A stretch of DNA of 64,000 nt from a bacterium (lineage in GTDB: Bacteria > Verrucomicrobiota > Verrucomicrobiia > Limisphaerales > UBA11358), in contig JAKALA010000002.1 in the NCBI GenBank assembly GCA_021813325.1, positions 62,001 to 126,000 of the forward strand, written 5' to 3'. Within the stretch, counting starts at the first letter, position 1, and each line of letters opens with the position of its first letter. Position numbers and translations under genes: made by a program. This document shows positions 8,738-18,040 of the stretch, one piece after another. The notes under the pieces are model-generated. The model was not told the DNA's origin. It did not search any database and saw only the letters and a program-made list of their open reading frames with translations.

Positions 8738-10891
8738 ATGTCAGAGAAAATCACCGCCTCCGTAGGCGACAAGCAAATCATTATTGAAACCGGCAAACTG
8801 GCCAAGCAGGCCGATGGTGCCGTGACTGTTCAGATGGGCGATACCATCGTGATCGTGGCCGCCGTGGCCGCGACCAAGGCCAAAGAAGGCCAGGACTTCT
8901 TCCCGCTCACGGTGGACTACCGCGAAAAAGCGGCCGCCGCCGGCAAATTTCCCGGCGGCTACTTCAAGCGCGAAGGCCGTCCGACTGAAAAAGAAATTCT
9001 TACCTGCCGTCTGACCGATCGTCCGATTCGCCCGCTCTTTCCGAAGGGCTGGTATAACGAAGTCCAGGTTCAAACCGTCCTCCTCAGCGCCGATGGCGAA
9101 AACGATCCCGATATTTTGAGCATCGTCGGCGCGAGCGCGTCGTTGATGGTCTCCGATATTCCGTGGGCCGGGCCGCTCGGCGCCGTGCGTGTCGGTCGCA
9201 TCAATGGCAAGTTCGTCGCCAATCCGACGCACGGCGAACAGGCCGAGAGCGACCTCGACCTCGTCTATGTTGGCAACGAAAAAGACATCGTCATGTATGA
9301 AGGCGCGGCCAAGGAAATTTCCGAGGCCGACTTCAATGCCGCTCTGAAATGGGCGCACGAAGTCATCCAGCCGCAGATTCAGGCGCAGAAAGATCTCGCC
9401 GCCAAATTCGGCAAGAAGAAGCGCGAAATCACGTTGAAGATTGTTCCTGACGAAATTCTCGCCGAAGCCAAAGCTTTGGCCGGTGATCGTTTCGTTCCCG
9501 CACTGCTGACCCCTGGTAAACTGGCGCGCGAAGGCGCTTGCAACGCCATCAAGGAAGAAGTCGGTGCCAAGCTCGTCGAAAAATTTGGCGTGGAAAAAGT
9601 AACGCCGTTCGTCATCAACGACGCGTTTTATTACATTCAAAAAGAAGCTGTGCGTAAACTGATTCTCGAAAGCGGGAAGCGTCTTGACGGCCGCGATTTT
9701 GAAACGGTTCGTCCGCTGCACAGCGAAGTCGGCATCTTGCCGCGCGCCCACGGCTCGGCGTTGTTCAGCCGCGGCGAAACCCAGGCGGTCACATTGGCCA
9801 CGCTCGGCACCGGCGACGATACGCAGGAATTTGATTCCTACACCGGCGGCGAGAATACCAAGAAGTTTATCCTGCATTATAACTTCCCGAATTTCTCCGT
9901 CGGCGAAACCGGCCGCATCTCCGGTCCCGGCCGTCGCGAAATCGGCCACGGCGCGCTCGCCGAGCGCTCCATTGAGCCAATGATTCCGCTCAAGGATTAT
10001 CCTTACGCCGTGCGCGTCACCAGCGAGATCATGGAATCCAACGGTTCCACCTCAATGGCGACCGTTTGCGGCGGCACGCTGGCGCTCATGGATGCGGGCG
10101 TTCCGATGATTCGTCCGGTCGCCGGCATCAGCGTTGGCATCTGCACCGAATACGGCGCGGACAAGAGCATTTCCAAATATCAGCTCCTCACCGACATCAT
10201 TGGTTGGGAAGACGCGTATTGCGATATGGATTGCAAAATCGCCGGCACCGAGAAGGGCATCACCGGCTTCCAGCTCGATCTAAAGCTCAAAGGTTTGCCT
10301 CACGCCATCATGGAACTAGCCGTGGAGAAGGCGCGCATCGCCCGCCTGTTTATCCTCGGCGAAATGGCCAAGACCATTGCCACCCCGCGCAAGGACATCA
10401 GCCCCTACGCGCCGCGTATCACCACGTTAAAGGTCAATCCCGAAAAGATCGGTGCGATCATTGGACCCGGCGGCAAGAACATCAAGCGCCTGGTGGAAGA
10501 ATCCGGTTGCGAAATTGACATCGAAGATGATGGCACAGTGAACATTTTCTCCGTCTCGGCGGAGGGAATGAAGATCGCTGTGGACGCCATCAGCGGCATG
10601 ACCGCCGAGGCCGAAGTGGGCAAAATTTATCGTGGCAAGGTTGTCACCGTGAAGGAATTCGGCGCGTTTGTGGAATTCCTGCCCGGCAAGGATGGCCTGG
10701 TGCATATCAGCGAACTCGCGAATTTCCGCGTCAAGAAGACCGAGGACATCGTGAAAGTCGGTGACGATATCACCGTGAAATGCCTCGGCGTGGACGAAAA
10801 AGGCCGCGTGCGCCTCTCGCGCAAAGCTGCCATGGAAGACCGTGACAAGGAAGCGGCGGCCGCTGCGGCTGCCCCGGCTCCGGAAGCCTGA
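8738..10891 (+). CDS. pnp: Polyribonucleotide nucleotidyltransferase (PNPase)
   Basis: A 3'-5' phosphorolytic exoribonuclease of mRNA turnover, 717 residues, full length. Domains: first RNase PH core (about 10-140), all-alpha linker (about 225-310), second RNase PH core (about 315-540) with Phe-Ser-Arg-Gly-Glu-Thr-Gln, KH domain (about 560-620) with [10 protein letters not shown], and an S1 domain (about 625-700) with Phe-Gly-Ala-Phe-Val-Glu-Phe and Gly-Leu-Val-His-Ile-Ser-Glu-Leu. A GGAGG lies about 16 bases upstream of the ATG, rather far for a normal Shine-Dalgarno. The C-terminus is an alanine-rich tail. Second gene of the rpsO-pnp pair; a strong terminator follows. Confidence 0.98.
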   Translation: MSEKITASVGDKQIIIETGKLAKQADGAVTVQMGDTIVIVAAVAATKAKEGQDFFPLTVDYREKAAAAGKFPGGYFKREGRPTEKEILTCRLTDRPIRPLFPKGWYNEVQVQTVLLSADGENDPDILSIVGASASLMVSDIPWAGPLGAVRVGRINGKFVANPTHGEQAESDLDLVYVGNEKDIVMYEGAAKEISEADFNAALKWAHEVIQPQIQAQKDLAAKFGKKKREITLKIVPDEILAEAKALAGDRFVPALLTPGKLAREGACNAIKEEVGAKLVEKFGVEKVTPFVINDAFYYIQKEAVRKLILESGKRLDGRDFETVRPLHSEVGILPRAHGSALFSRGETQAVTLATLGTGDDTQEFDSYTGGENTKKFILHYNFPNFSVGETGRISGPGRREIGHGALAERSIEPMIPLKDYPYAVRVTSEIMESNGSTSMATVCGGTLALMDAGVPMIRPVAGISVGICTEYGADKSISKYQLLTDIIGWEDAYCDMDCKIAGTEKGITGFQLDLKLKGLPHAIMELAVEKARIARLFILGEMAKTIATPRKDISPYAPRITTLKVNPEKIGAIIGPGGKNIKRLVEESGCEIDIEDDGTVNIFSVSAEGMKIAVDAISGMTAEAEVGKIYRGKVVTVKEFGAFVEFLPGKDGLVHISELANFRVKKTEDIVKVGDDITVKCLGVDEKGRVRLSRKAAMEDRDKEAAAAAAAPAPEA

Positions 10892-10909
10892 CCTTCAAAA
10901 CAAAATCCC

Positions 10910-10946
10910 AAAGCGCGGATGGCAAAAAGCCGTTCGCGCTTTTTTG
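10910..10946 (+). terminator. Rho-independent terminator of rpsO-pnp
   Basis: AAAGCGCG (10910-10917) pairs with CGCGCTTT (10935-10942), an inner GGC/GCC pair closes the loop, and a run of T follows. It lies 19 bases after the pnp stop. Confidence 0.85.
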
Positions 10947-11024
10947 TTTATAGAAAATTAGCGGTGGTCTGCGCGACACGCCGCTACACTTAAAATTATC
11001 AAAGCGATTTGAATATAACGGCAT

Positions 11025-11084
11025 GAGAGCCACGCGCAAATTATGCTTTCGCGTTAAGTGCGAGTTGCGGGTGGCGCTCTTTTC
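11025..11084 (-). terminator. Imperfect hairpin between convergent genes
   Basis: AGAGCCACGCGCAA (starting near 11025) is nearly complementary to the segment ending at 11080 (TTGCGGGTGGCGCTCT), with a two-base bulge. It sits 20 bases beyond the stop of the minus-strand gene. On the plus strand it is followed by TTTT; on the minus strand there is no clean U-run. It may act as a terminator for either convergent gene. Confidence 0.3.
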
Positions 11085-11103
11085 CTCGGTCGGTCGTGGA
11101 AAC

Positions 11104-12015
11104 TTACTTCGGGTTTTGGTCTGATTCCGTTTTCATCCGTTTGAAGACGGCCAGTTGGATGTCAAGCTGGGCGGCGAGCTGTTTGAGTTTCTCGGCTTGC
11201 GCCAGTTGGACTTGTGAGAGGTTCTTTTGTGCGGCTTCCAATTCAGTGGCGGAACCGCCGGTTTGAGCCTGGGCGACTTGTTGTTGGGCCGCCTGGATTT
11301 GGGCTTGGGCCTCGGCGCTCAATTTTTCGCACTGTTTGAGATATTCGGCGTGAAGAATTTGGTCGGCCTGCTCGGGGGTGACGGTTTTCACATCGGGTAT
11401 GAGGCGGGCGATGGTGGCGGTGATTTCTGCCGCTGGCTTGGCCACGGACGGGGGAACCGGCGGCACGGAGGCATCGGCGACGGCCAACACCGCGCGGGCC
11501 AGATCGTAGGGCAGGGCGGCTTCCCATTCGGGTTGCAGGCGGGGCAGTATCTGCTTGCTGGCGCCGCTGCTAATGACAAGTCCCAGATAGCAGGCATCGT
11601 CCTTCACCAAATTGAATCGTTGGATCCCTTGATTGTCGGCCTCGGTTTCATTGGTTTCGGTGACGGATTGAACGGTGTCCACTTGAATTTTGCCTTGGCC
11701 GGCCTGTTGCACGTCGGTGAGAAGCTGGTCAACCCGCGCGGTAAAGTTGGTGAGGTCGTTATCGGCGCAGCCCGTCGGCAGCATGGAGTAGAAGCGGATT
11801 TTTACCGGTGCCGGCAGATGGGCCAGAGCACTCTGGGTTTGTGCCGAAAGCCCGGCGGAGTGCCGGGCGATATTTTGACGGATGAACCATGCCCCGGTGA
11901 TGGCGACGCCCAAGGCAAAACTGACGGCGGCCAGCACCAGCGGCCGGGTGCCGGCGGATTGCGAGGCTGGGCGGAGTGTGCAAATTCGGTTTCGGTTGCT
12001 GCAAATCAATTTCAT
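11104..12015 (-). CDS. Membrane-anchored protein with GldG-like (ABC_transp_aux) domain and C-terminal coiled coil
   Basis: The predicted 303-residue protein has one transmembrane helix (about residues 24-44), an extracytoplasmic domain beginning Pro-Val-Lys-Ile-Arg-Phe-Tyr-Ser that resembles the GldG/ABC_transp_aux family (strand, then 'arginine-valine-aspartate...leucine-leucine' helix, then a Lys-Ile-Gln-Val-Asp strand), and a Gln/Ala-rich coiled coil (about 205-290). GldG-type proteins accompany ABC-2 export systems linked to gliding or polysaccharide export. Here no ABC gene is adjacent, so the partner is unknown. The ATG at 12015 is preferred; an in-frame start at 12051 would only add 12 residues before the membrane helix. 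The family assignment is from pattern only and is tentative. Confidence 0.6.
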   Translation of the reverse strand: MKLICSNRNRICTLRPASQSAGTRPLVLAAVSFALGVAITGAWFIRQNIARHSAGLSAQTQSALAHLPAPVKIRFYSMLPTGCADNDLTNFTARVDQLLTDVQQAGQGKIQVDTVQSVTETNETEADNQGIQRFNLVKDDACYLGLVISSGASKQILPRLQPEWEAALPYDLARAVLAVADASVPPVPPSVAKPAAEITATIARLIPDVKTVTPEQADQILHAEYLKQCEKLSAEAQAQIQAAQQQVAQAQTGGSATELEAAQKNLSQVQLAQAEKLKQLAAQLDIQLAVFKRMKTESDQNPK

Positions 12016-12256
12016 TGTCGGCCATTTTCCCGCATTGATGAGGCGTGTCAATTGAAGAAAAGTGCTGCGTTCAAAATAGATCCTTGTGCAAGTTTCGTCA
12101 TCTAAGAAGCAAGATGCGGTTAGAGCAATCTAATAATGGGTATATGATTTTCCCAACATTCATTCTGCTGGCAGGAGCAGTTTGGCTTTTGCAACGTTGC
12201 ATGAAGAGTGGTCGGTGGAATGCGTGTGTTCGGTTTAATATCAGACCTTGGACAGC

Positions 12257-13966
12257 ATGAAATATTTAACGGTTTCCAAAAACTTCCTGGCTCTGGCGTG
12301 GATGATTCTTTGCGCCGGTCTGTTTCCGTTGGCGGCCCAAACAGTGACTCATCAAACGATTATTCGGCCTGGCGGCGTGCCGGGGATCCCGGTCATGACC
12401 GGGATTGCGCAGGCGAGCAATGGCGTGGCCATTTCATGGGACGGCCCATCCGGTTACTATCAGGTGCTTCAATCCAGCAACACGATGCAGGGACCATGGA
12501 TTGCCATGGGCAAGGCGACCAATCTGAATCGTTCCGCGACGATTACGACGCTTTACAGCAATGCGTTTTTCCGGGTTTCGGGTCCGGCCCCGAAGTATGC
12601 GGGCTTAAAGGTGTGCATCACCTGCCATTCCAGCGTTTGTCAATATGTGACGAACACCCCGCATGCCAATGCCTATTCTGCTTTGGCGTCCATTCATCAG
12701 GAGCAAAATGCCTCCTGCCTGCCCTGTCACACGGTTGGCTATGGATTGCCCACGGGATTTGTAAATATCACCAACACTCCGCAACTGGCCGGGGTGCAAT
12801 GCGAAAACTGTCACGGGCCGGCGGCGAAACATGCCGCGACCCCGGATGATCCCACCGTGATTCCACGGGTGGAGCTTGCGGCGCAGGTTTGCGGCGGCTG
12901 CCATTCGGGCCATCAGCCGACCTTTGAGGAATGGTCGTCCAGCGGTCATGGCGCGGTGGTTCCGCACGTGGCTTCTACCATGGCTGCGAATACTAATTAT
13001 ATCAGCAGTTGCGGAAGGTGTCATTCCGGTTCGGCGCGACTGGCGCTGCTCGGGGGACAAAATCCCAGTGTGACCATGGCGCACGACTTTAATGTGGCGA
13101 TTACTTGCGCGGTCTGCCACAACCCGCACGCGCAATCCGTCTGGACCAATTCGTTCAACGGGGTGATTTCGTTTACGAATACGCTGACTGGAGGCGTGAC
13201 GTTGATCACCAACAACACGCTGGGAGCGGTATATACCAATCAACTGCGCAACGCGCTGGCTTCGACCGGCGATTATGTTCTGTCTTCGTCGGATGTTTTC
13301 ACGAATGTTTACAATCCCAACATCAACATCTGCGGCCAATGCCATAACGACCGCGGCGCGGCTTGGAGCGACACGACGCGTTCGCCGCATCATTCGCCGC
13401 AATACAACATGTTGCTCGGCAGCGCGGGTGAACTCTTGACGGGAACGACGCCCGGTCTGCCCGCCACCCATTCGCGTCTGGAAAGGCAATGTGCCAGTTG
13501 CCACATGCAGACCGCCAACGGTTCCACCGGTCATGCTTTTGAGGTGGCCACTTACCAAGTTTGCATGAACTGTCACACCGATCCGGCCGGGTTGGTTCGA
13601 CTTGCGACCAATTCCATTGCCAGCCAGATTCAATTGACCAAATCCTATCTCGATTATTGGGCGACGAATACGGTGCCTGTGGCCATTCCCGGATTGCAAA
13701 AATACGGCGTTTACGCTTGGGAATACACGACACCGGGCGATTTGTCTCCCGGCGGCTCCGGCCCCAGCGCGGCGGATCAAAGTCTGGTTCCAGACGAAAT
13801 CAAGAAGGCGCGTTTCGATTTATATCTGGTTTTGTATGACGGCAGCTATGGCGTGCATAACGCACCCTATGATGTGGAATTATTGCAGTCGGCCAATGCT
13901 TGGGTGCTGGGTCAAATCACAATTAATCTAACGTCCAATGTCCTCTATGTTCAATCGCTGTTCTAA
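12257..13966 (+). CDS. Secreted nine-heme c-type cytochrome
   Basis: A 569-residue secreted multiheme cytochrome with nine Cys-x-x-Cys-His heme sites, spread from about residue 118 to 440. The N-terminus is a signal peptide ending Ala-Ala-Gln. Between it and the first heme lies a short module (about residues 50-115) ending Phe-Phe-Arg-Val that resembles the C-terminal module of the S53 protease. It is the first gene of a three-gene set with an MtrA/DmsE-like cytochrome and an MtrB/PioB-like barrel, so it is a candidate extracellular terminal electron-transfer cytochrome (MtrC/OmcA-like role, no clear homology). The last ~130 residues lack heme sites. The ATG at 12257 is preferred over TTG at 12248 because the signal peptide then begins Met-Lys. 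The immediate electron acceptor cannot be predicted. Confidence 0.85.
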   Translation: MKYLTVSKNFLALAWMILCAGLFPLAAQTVTHQTIIRPGGVPGIPVMTGIAQASNGVAISWDGPSGYYQVLQSSNTMQGPWIAMGKATNLNRSATITTLYSNAFFRVSGPAPKYAGLKVCITCHSSVCQYVTNTPHANAYSALASIHQEQNASCLPCHTVGYGLPTGFVNITNTPQLAGVQCENCHGPAAKHAATPDDPTVIPRVELAAQVCGGCHSGHQPTFEEWSSSGHGAVVPHVASTMAANTNYISSCGRCHSGSARLALLGGQNPSVTMAHDFNVAITCAVCHNPHAQSVWTNSFNGVISFTNTLTGGVTLITNNTLGAVYTNQLRNALASTGDYVLSSSDVFTNVYNPNINICGQCHNDRGAAWSDTTRSPHHSPQYNMLLGSAGELLTGTTPGLPATHSRLERQCASCHMQTANGSTGHAFEVATYQVCMNCHTDPAGLVRLATNSIASQIQLTKSYLDYWATNTVPVAIPGLQKYGVYAWEYTTPGDLSPGGSGPSAADQSLVPDEIKKARFDLYLVLYDGSYGVHNAPYDVELLQSANAWVLGQITINLTSNVLYVQSLF

Positions 13967-14792
13967 TTTTCGAAAAATGGGCAGAACGACGGTGCTGGCG
14001 GCCGGCACGGCCGGCCTGTTGCTGGCGGCCATTTCCTGCGGCACGCTGACCCGTCATGCCGTGGTTTTACCCGAAGTGCCCGGAGCGCATTACGTCGGTT
14101 CATCCGCCTGTGAAGATTGTCACGACGACCTTTGTCGCAGCTTTAAAACGGCCGATCATGCCCGCCTGATTGCCAAGGGGAAAAACGGTCTTGATGGCGG
14201 TTGCGAATCGTGTCACGGCCCCGCCAGCCTGCACGTGGATTCCGGTGGTGATGTCAAGCCGCCCTACAGTTTCAGTGCGGGGCGGCCCCAGGCGCAATCT
14301 TTGAGCGGACGTTACCCGCTCGAAACCGCGCGGGCGATCGAAAACGTGTGTTTCCAATGCCACATGGATGTGCGCGGCCAGTTCAATCTGCCGAACCATC
14401 ATCCCGTCATGGAAGGCCGCATGACCTGCGTCCAATGCCATCCGCCGCACAAAGGCATTGCCCATGCCGGCGGCAGCACCAAGTTGATGGCGCAGGAGGA
14501 GAATTGCCAGCAGTGCCATGCCGAGCAAAAAGGTGTTTACGTCTTTGAGCACGAGGCGATGAACGAAGGCTGCACTGCCTGTCACACGCCCCACGGTAGT
14601 GTGAACCCCAAGTTGTTGACGGAACGCAACGCCACGTTGTGTTTGAAATGCCATTTCCAGCAAGTCAAAAACGGCTCGATCCTGATTGGTGGCGTGCCGC
14701 ATGAAAGCTTCCTGCGATCGGGCACTTGCTGGAGTGCGGGATGCCATGAAGCGGTGCATGGATCACGTGTAAGCCCGTCATTAAGATTTTAA
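13938..14792 (+). CDS. MtrA/DmsE-like multiheme c-type cytochrome, likely lipoprotein
   Basis: A 284-residue cytochrome with seven Cys-x-x-Cys-His sites and one unusual Cys-x4-Cys-His near the C-terminus (bases 14727-14747). It starts its heme domain with Tyr-Val-Gly-Ser-Ser-Ala-Cys-x-x-Cys-His, as in the DmsE/MtrA family of periplasmic wire cytochromes that insert into an MtrB-type barrel. The N-terminus has a basic stretch, a hydrophobic segment and Ala-Ile-Ser-Cys, a possible lipobox that would anchor the protein in a membrane. The start is uncertain: ATG 13938 overlaps the previous gene by 29 bases, while ATG 13977 avoids overlap and still gives the full signal region. The MtrB-like gene follows after 18 bases. 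Expected role: carrying electrons through the outer-membrane porin. Confidence 0.85.
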   Translation: MSSMFNRCSNFRKMGRTTVLAAGTAGLLLAAISCGTLTRHAVVLPEVPGAHYVGSSACEDCHDDLCRSFKTADHARLIAKGKNGLDGGCESCHGPASLHVDSGGDVKPPYSFSAGRPQAQSLSGRYPLETARAIENVCFQCHMDVRGQFNLPNHHPVMEGRMTCVQCHPPHKGIAHAGGSTKLMAQEENCQQCHAEQKGVYVFEHEAMNEGCTACHTPHGSVNPKLLTERNATLCLKCHFQQVKNGSILIGGVPHESFLRSGTCWSAGCHEAVHGSRVSPSLRF

Positions 14793-14810
14793 TTAACGCC
14801 CCGGAAGCCG

Positions 14811-16913
14811 ATGAAAAAGAAGCTTAAAAAGTCAAAATCGTTTCGCGCCATCCAGCGCAAGCACGGATTAGGTCGTTATGTGGTGGGAGCGTCTTTGGTG
14901 GCGCTTGGCACCCAGGTCCATGCGGCGGATCCGGCCATTACTCCGGAGCAACTCTTCGAGGGCGGCACCAACACGTATAGCAATTGGATCGAAATGAGTG
15001 CCGGAGGCATGATGACCAGCGGCAACAAAAATCAGGCCGCACAAGGTCAGCGCATGGATCCGGGGGTGTTCGGCGGGATTTCGGATTTGCATTACGCCAC
15101 GGAGGTTGCCAAAAAAACCACGTTCACGCTTGATGGCCATTCCATTTTTGACCAACACGATTACAGCGTCACTTTGGGCTTGAAGAAGGAGGATTTCGGT
15201 TACGTGCGGTTGTTGGTCGAAAATTTCCGCACGTGGAGTTCCGGCATTGGCGGTTATGTTCCCGTTGACAAGCAAGCCTACGCCCTGCCCGGCGATCCGC
15301 TGGCGTTGGACCGCAGCCAGATTTCATTTGAGGCCGGTTTGACCAAGCCGAATCTGCCGAAGCTGACGTTCAAATATCGTCATGCCACCCGCGAAGGCGA
15401 CAAGGATTCGACCGAGTGGGGGGCGGTGCATAATTCCGATGGCAGCACGGTATCCCGCGTTTATCCCGGCGCCCTGCATTTGGACGAAACGATTGACACG
15501 TTCCAGTTGGATTTGGCGCATCATTACAAAGACATTAATTATGGCGTCGGCGTGGGGTATGAACATGGCAATTTGCAGGACACCCACTACCAAACGACCT
15601 GGCCAGGGGAATTAGGTCCAAATAAAAACACTGATCGACAAGGCACCACGTATGATTTGATCAGCACTCACGCGTTTGCTGAGACTTGGATTAAAAATAA
15701 TCTATTTTTATCCACGGGCTTCATGTATGCCAATTTGGATGACTCGTTTTCCGGCAGCCGCATTTATGGGGAAGATTACGATGTGGCATATTCTCCTGCG
15801 GCATTCCAACCGCTGGGTTACTACGATCTGAATGGCACCGGGCACAAGAATGAATACGTTTGGAACATCAATTTGATGTCGTTGCCCACCAAGTCATTCA
15901 CCATCACGCCCTCCATCCGCGTGCAGAAAGAGAATTGGAACTCCGATTCAACCGGCGTGGGCACGTTGAATAATGATACCGAGGGTTTTAATTCCAACAG
16001 CGGGCGCGAGTTGCTGCAAGTCTGTGAGCGCTTGGATATACGCTATACGGGCATTACCAACTGGGTTTTCAATACTGGCGGACAATGGACCGAAGGGCAG
16101 GGGAATTTGAACGAACATGACGGACTCACGGCGGTCAACGGCATCGGCCAGCCGCCGGTGAACTTTTCCACGGACGATTCCCGCTTGTTCCAGAAATATT
16201 TTGCCAATGCTCGCTGGTATCCCACGCGCCTGGCCAGCCTTGACTTTGGCGGTTACTACAAGATCAACGCTTACGACTACAACAATACTCAGGATAACCC
16301 GCCGGGGACGTATCCGGGTTTTATTGTTTATCAAGGATTCCAAACCGTGGATGGCAATGTCCGTCTGACGCTGCGTCCGTTCAGCAAGTTCACCAGCGTC
16401 AGCCGTTACGAATACCAATATTCGAGCATCAATACGCGTCCCGACAGCACCACCGGCCTGGGCGAGCAGGAAAGCTCAACGATGAACACTCAGATCCTCG
16501 GCCAGAATCTCGGCTGGACGCCTTTGAACTGGTTGGGATTGCAGGTGGGGGTGAATTACGTTTGGAGCACCACAAAAACTCCGGCGGATGGATTGACGCA
16601 ATCGATTCTGAACGCTCAAAACAATTACTGGACCGCCAACTTTAATTCCGACTTCGTTTTGGATGACCGGACTGATTTGGACCTTGGCTATTTTTATTAT
16701 TACGCCAATGATTTCCAAAATCCTCAAGCCGGCGTTGGCTATGGCGCGGGGGCCAAGCAACACAGCGTTACCGCCACCCTCACGCGGCGAATTTCGCAAA
16801 ATCTCCGGGTCAACGTGCGCTTCGCTTACACGCACTACAACGATACGGCCAATAGCGGCTACGGAAACTACGAGAGCACTCTTGTTTCCTCCAGTCTGCA
16901 ATACCGCTTCTAA
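14811..16913 (+). CDS. MtrB/PioB-family outer-membrane beta-barrel (porin of the cytochrome conduit)
   Basis: A 700-residue protein with a long basic signal peptide (cleavage near residue 38, Val-His-Ala), then alternating-hydrophobicity beta strands rich in Tyr/Phe/Trp to the last residue, with the C-terminal aromatic signature Leu-Gln-Tyr-Arg-Phe expected of outer-membrane barrels. Length matches MtrB/PioB proteins (about 700). The Gly-Tyr-Val-Arg-Leu-Leu-Val-Glu-Asn-Phe-Arg segment near residue 130 and placement directly after an MtrA-like cytochrome support the family call. The N-terminal Cys-x-x-Cys found in the Shewanella MtrB is absent. Expected function: a sheath letting the multiheme cytochrome pass electrons across the outer membrane. 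A strong terminator follows, closing the three-gene unit. Confidence 0.82.
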   Translation: MKKKLKKSKSFRAIQRKHGLGRYVVGASLVALGTQVHAADPAITPEQLFEGGTNTYSNWIEMSAGGMMTSGNKNQAAQGQRMDPGVFGGISDLHYATEVAKKTTFTLDGHSIFDQHDYSVTLGLKKEDFGYVRLLVENFRTWSSGIGGYVPVDKQAYALPGDPLALDRSQISFEAGLTKPNLPKLTFKYRHATREGDKDSTEWGAVHNSDGSTVSRVYPGALHLDETIDTFQLDLAHHYKDINYGVGVGYEHGNLQDTHYQTTWPGELGPNKNTDRQGTTYDLISTHAFAETWIKNNLFLSTGFMYANLDDSFSGSRIYGEDYDVAYSPAAFQPLGYYDLNGTGHKNEYVWNINLMSLPTKSFTITPSIRVQKENWNSDSTGVGTLNNDTEGFNSNSGRELLQVCERLDIRYTGITNWVFNTGGQWTEGQGNLNEHDGLTAVNGIGQPPVNFSTDDSRLFQKYFANARWYPTRLASLDFGGYYKINAYDYNNTQDNPPGTYPGFIVYQGFQTVDGNVRLTLRPFSKFTSVSRYEYQYSSINTRPDSTTGLGEQESSTMNTQILGQNLGWTPLNWLGLQVGVNYVWSTTKTPADGLTQSILNAQNNYWTANFNSDFVLDDRTDLDLGYFYYYANDFQNPQAGVGYGAGAKQHSVTATLTRRISQNLRVNVRFAYTHYNDTANSGYGNYESTLVSSSLQYRF

Positions 16914-16948
16914 ATTCGGAACAGACATACCCGGAACGTTTTTTCATC

Positions 16949-16986
16949 AAGCTCAAGCTTTGGCTGTCCAAGGCTTGAGCTTTTTT
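16949..16986 (+). terminator. Rho-independent terminator of the porin-cytochrome operon
   Basis: AAGCTCAAGC (16949-16958) pairs with GCTTGAGCTT (16973-16982), an inner TTGG/CCAA extends the stem, the loop is CTGT, and a T-run follows. Confidence 0.93.
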
Positions 16987-17076
16987 AGTGTTGCAAACTC
17001 AGCCAATTCTGCCGGTGACAAGAAATTCCTCGGAAAATCGTTGTTCAGCCATCCAATTGTTGGTTACTTCACCGAC

Positions 17077-17964
17077 GTGAATTCGTCCGTGCTGGCCAAT
17101 CCTACCAACGCCAAAGCGATTTTTGGCTATCGTGGCCGATTGGCGCCTTCGCCGACGGGGTATTTGCATTTGGGCCATGCTCGAACATTCTGGATTGCTC
17201 AAACCCGCGCCCAAAATGCGGGCGGTTGCCTGATTCTCAGAAATGAGGATTTGGATGCGAGTCGCGTCCGACCTGGGTTTAAAACCGCCATGCTCGAAGA
17301 TTTGCGCTGGTTTGGATTTCAATGGAGTGAAGGCCCGGACGTTGGCGGTGATTTTGGTCCCTATAATCAAAGCGAGCGGTTGGCCATGTATCGCACGGCG
17401 TTTCAAAAACTTCGGGCGGGCGGATTTATCTACCCTTGTTCCTGTTCCAGAAAAGACATCCAGCAGGCGTTGAGCGCTCCGCACGAGCAGGAGCGTGATG
17501 AATTCGTTTATCCCGGCACCTGCCGGCAGGGGCCAAAATCCTCCCAGCCTTCGCCAAAATTTTGTTGGCGTTTTCGCGTTCCGGATGGAAAAGTCGTTGC
17601 CTTTGAGGATGCCAATTATGGGCAACAGCAGTTCACGGCGGGCAAAGATTTTGGCGATTTTGTGGTCTGGCGGCAGGACGATCTTCCCGCTTATCAATTG
17701 GCCTGCGTGGTGGATGATGCGGCCATGCAAATATCCGAGGCGGTGCGCGGGGCTGATTTGCTCGTGAGCACCGCCCGTCAATGGCTGCTCTTTCAAGCGC
17801 TCGGGCTTTTGGCTCCCCGATATTTTCATTGCGACTTGATGTGCGATGCTTCCGGGGTTCGCATGGCTAAACGGCACGATTCCTTGAGCTTGCGAACCTT
17901 GAGATCGCTGGGAAGTTCGCCGGAACGCCTGCGAGCCAACTGGAACAGCAAACAGTGGGAATGA
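17077..17964 (+). CDS. gluQ: Glutamyl-Q tRNA(Asp) synthetase (GluQRS)
   Basis: A truncated glutamyl-tRNA synthetase paralog that attaches glutamate to queuosine in the tRNA-Asp anticodon. It has the class I Rossmann fold with Gly-Arg-Leu-Ala-Pro-Ser-Pro-Thr-Gly and His-Leu-Gly-His (31-34), the family's zinc-site cysteines (Cys-Ser-Cys-Ser and a later Tyr-Pro-Gly-Thr-Cys), and a Lys-Arg-containing KMSKS equivalent (Arg-Met-Ala-Lys-Arg-His-Asp). The 295-residue length and lack of an anticodon-binding domain distinguish it from full GltX. The frame is open far upstream into the barrel gene, but it crosses the terminator, so the real start must be after it; GTG 17077 gives the usual N-terminus, with GTG 17089 and TTG 17041 as alternatives. 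Confidence 0.88.
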   Translation: MNSSVLANPTNAKAIFGYRGRLAPSPTGYLHLGHARTFWIAQTRAQNAGGCLILRNEDLDASRVRPGFKTAMLEDLRWFGFQWSEGPDVGGDFGPYNQSERLAMYRTAFQKLRAGGFIYPCSCSRKDIQQALSAPHEQERDEFVYPGTCRQGPKSSQPSPKFCWRFRVPDGKVVAFEDANYGQQQFTAGKDFGDFVVWRQDDLPAYQLACVVDDAAMQISEAVRGADLLVSTARQWLLFQALGLLAPRYFHCDLMCDASGVRMAKRHDSLSLRTLRSLGSSPERLRANWNSKQWE

Positions 17965-17980
17965 TAAAATAAATAAGCGC

Positions 17981-18020
17981 AAAAAATGCTTGTGAAAATT
18001 TTCACGATCCGGCATTTTTT
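17981..18020 (+). terminator. Rho-independent terminator after gluQRS
   Basis: AAAAAATGC (17981-17989) pairs with GCATTTTTT (18012-18020); within the loop GTGAAAATTTTCAC is itself palindromic. It separates gluQRS from the ATP-synthase operon. Confidence 0.8.
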
Positions 18021-18040
18021 CCCGCTCTGAAAGACCTCTT

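Noticed and set aside
16663-17076. N-terminal extension of gluQRS into the barrel gene
   Set aside because: It would cross a strong terminator and overlap the 3' end of the MtrB-like gene; the family N-terminus begins near 17077.
17077-17964. Full-length glutamyl-tRNA synthetase (gltX)
   Set aside because: Only about 295 residues, with no anticodon-binding domain and with the GluQRS cysteine pattern.
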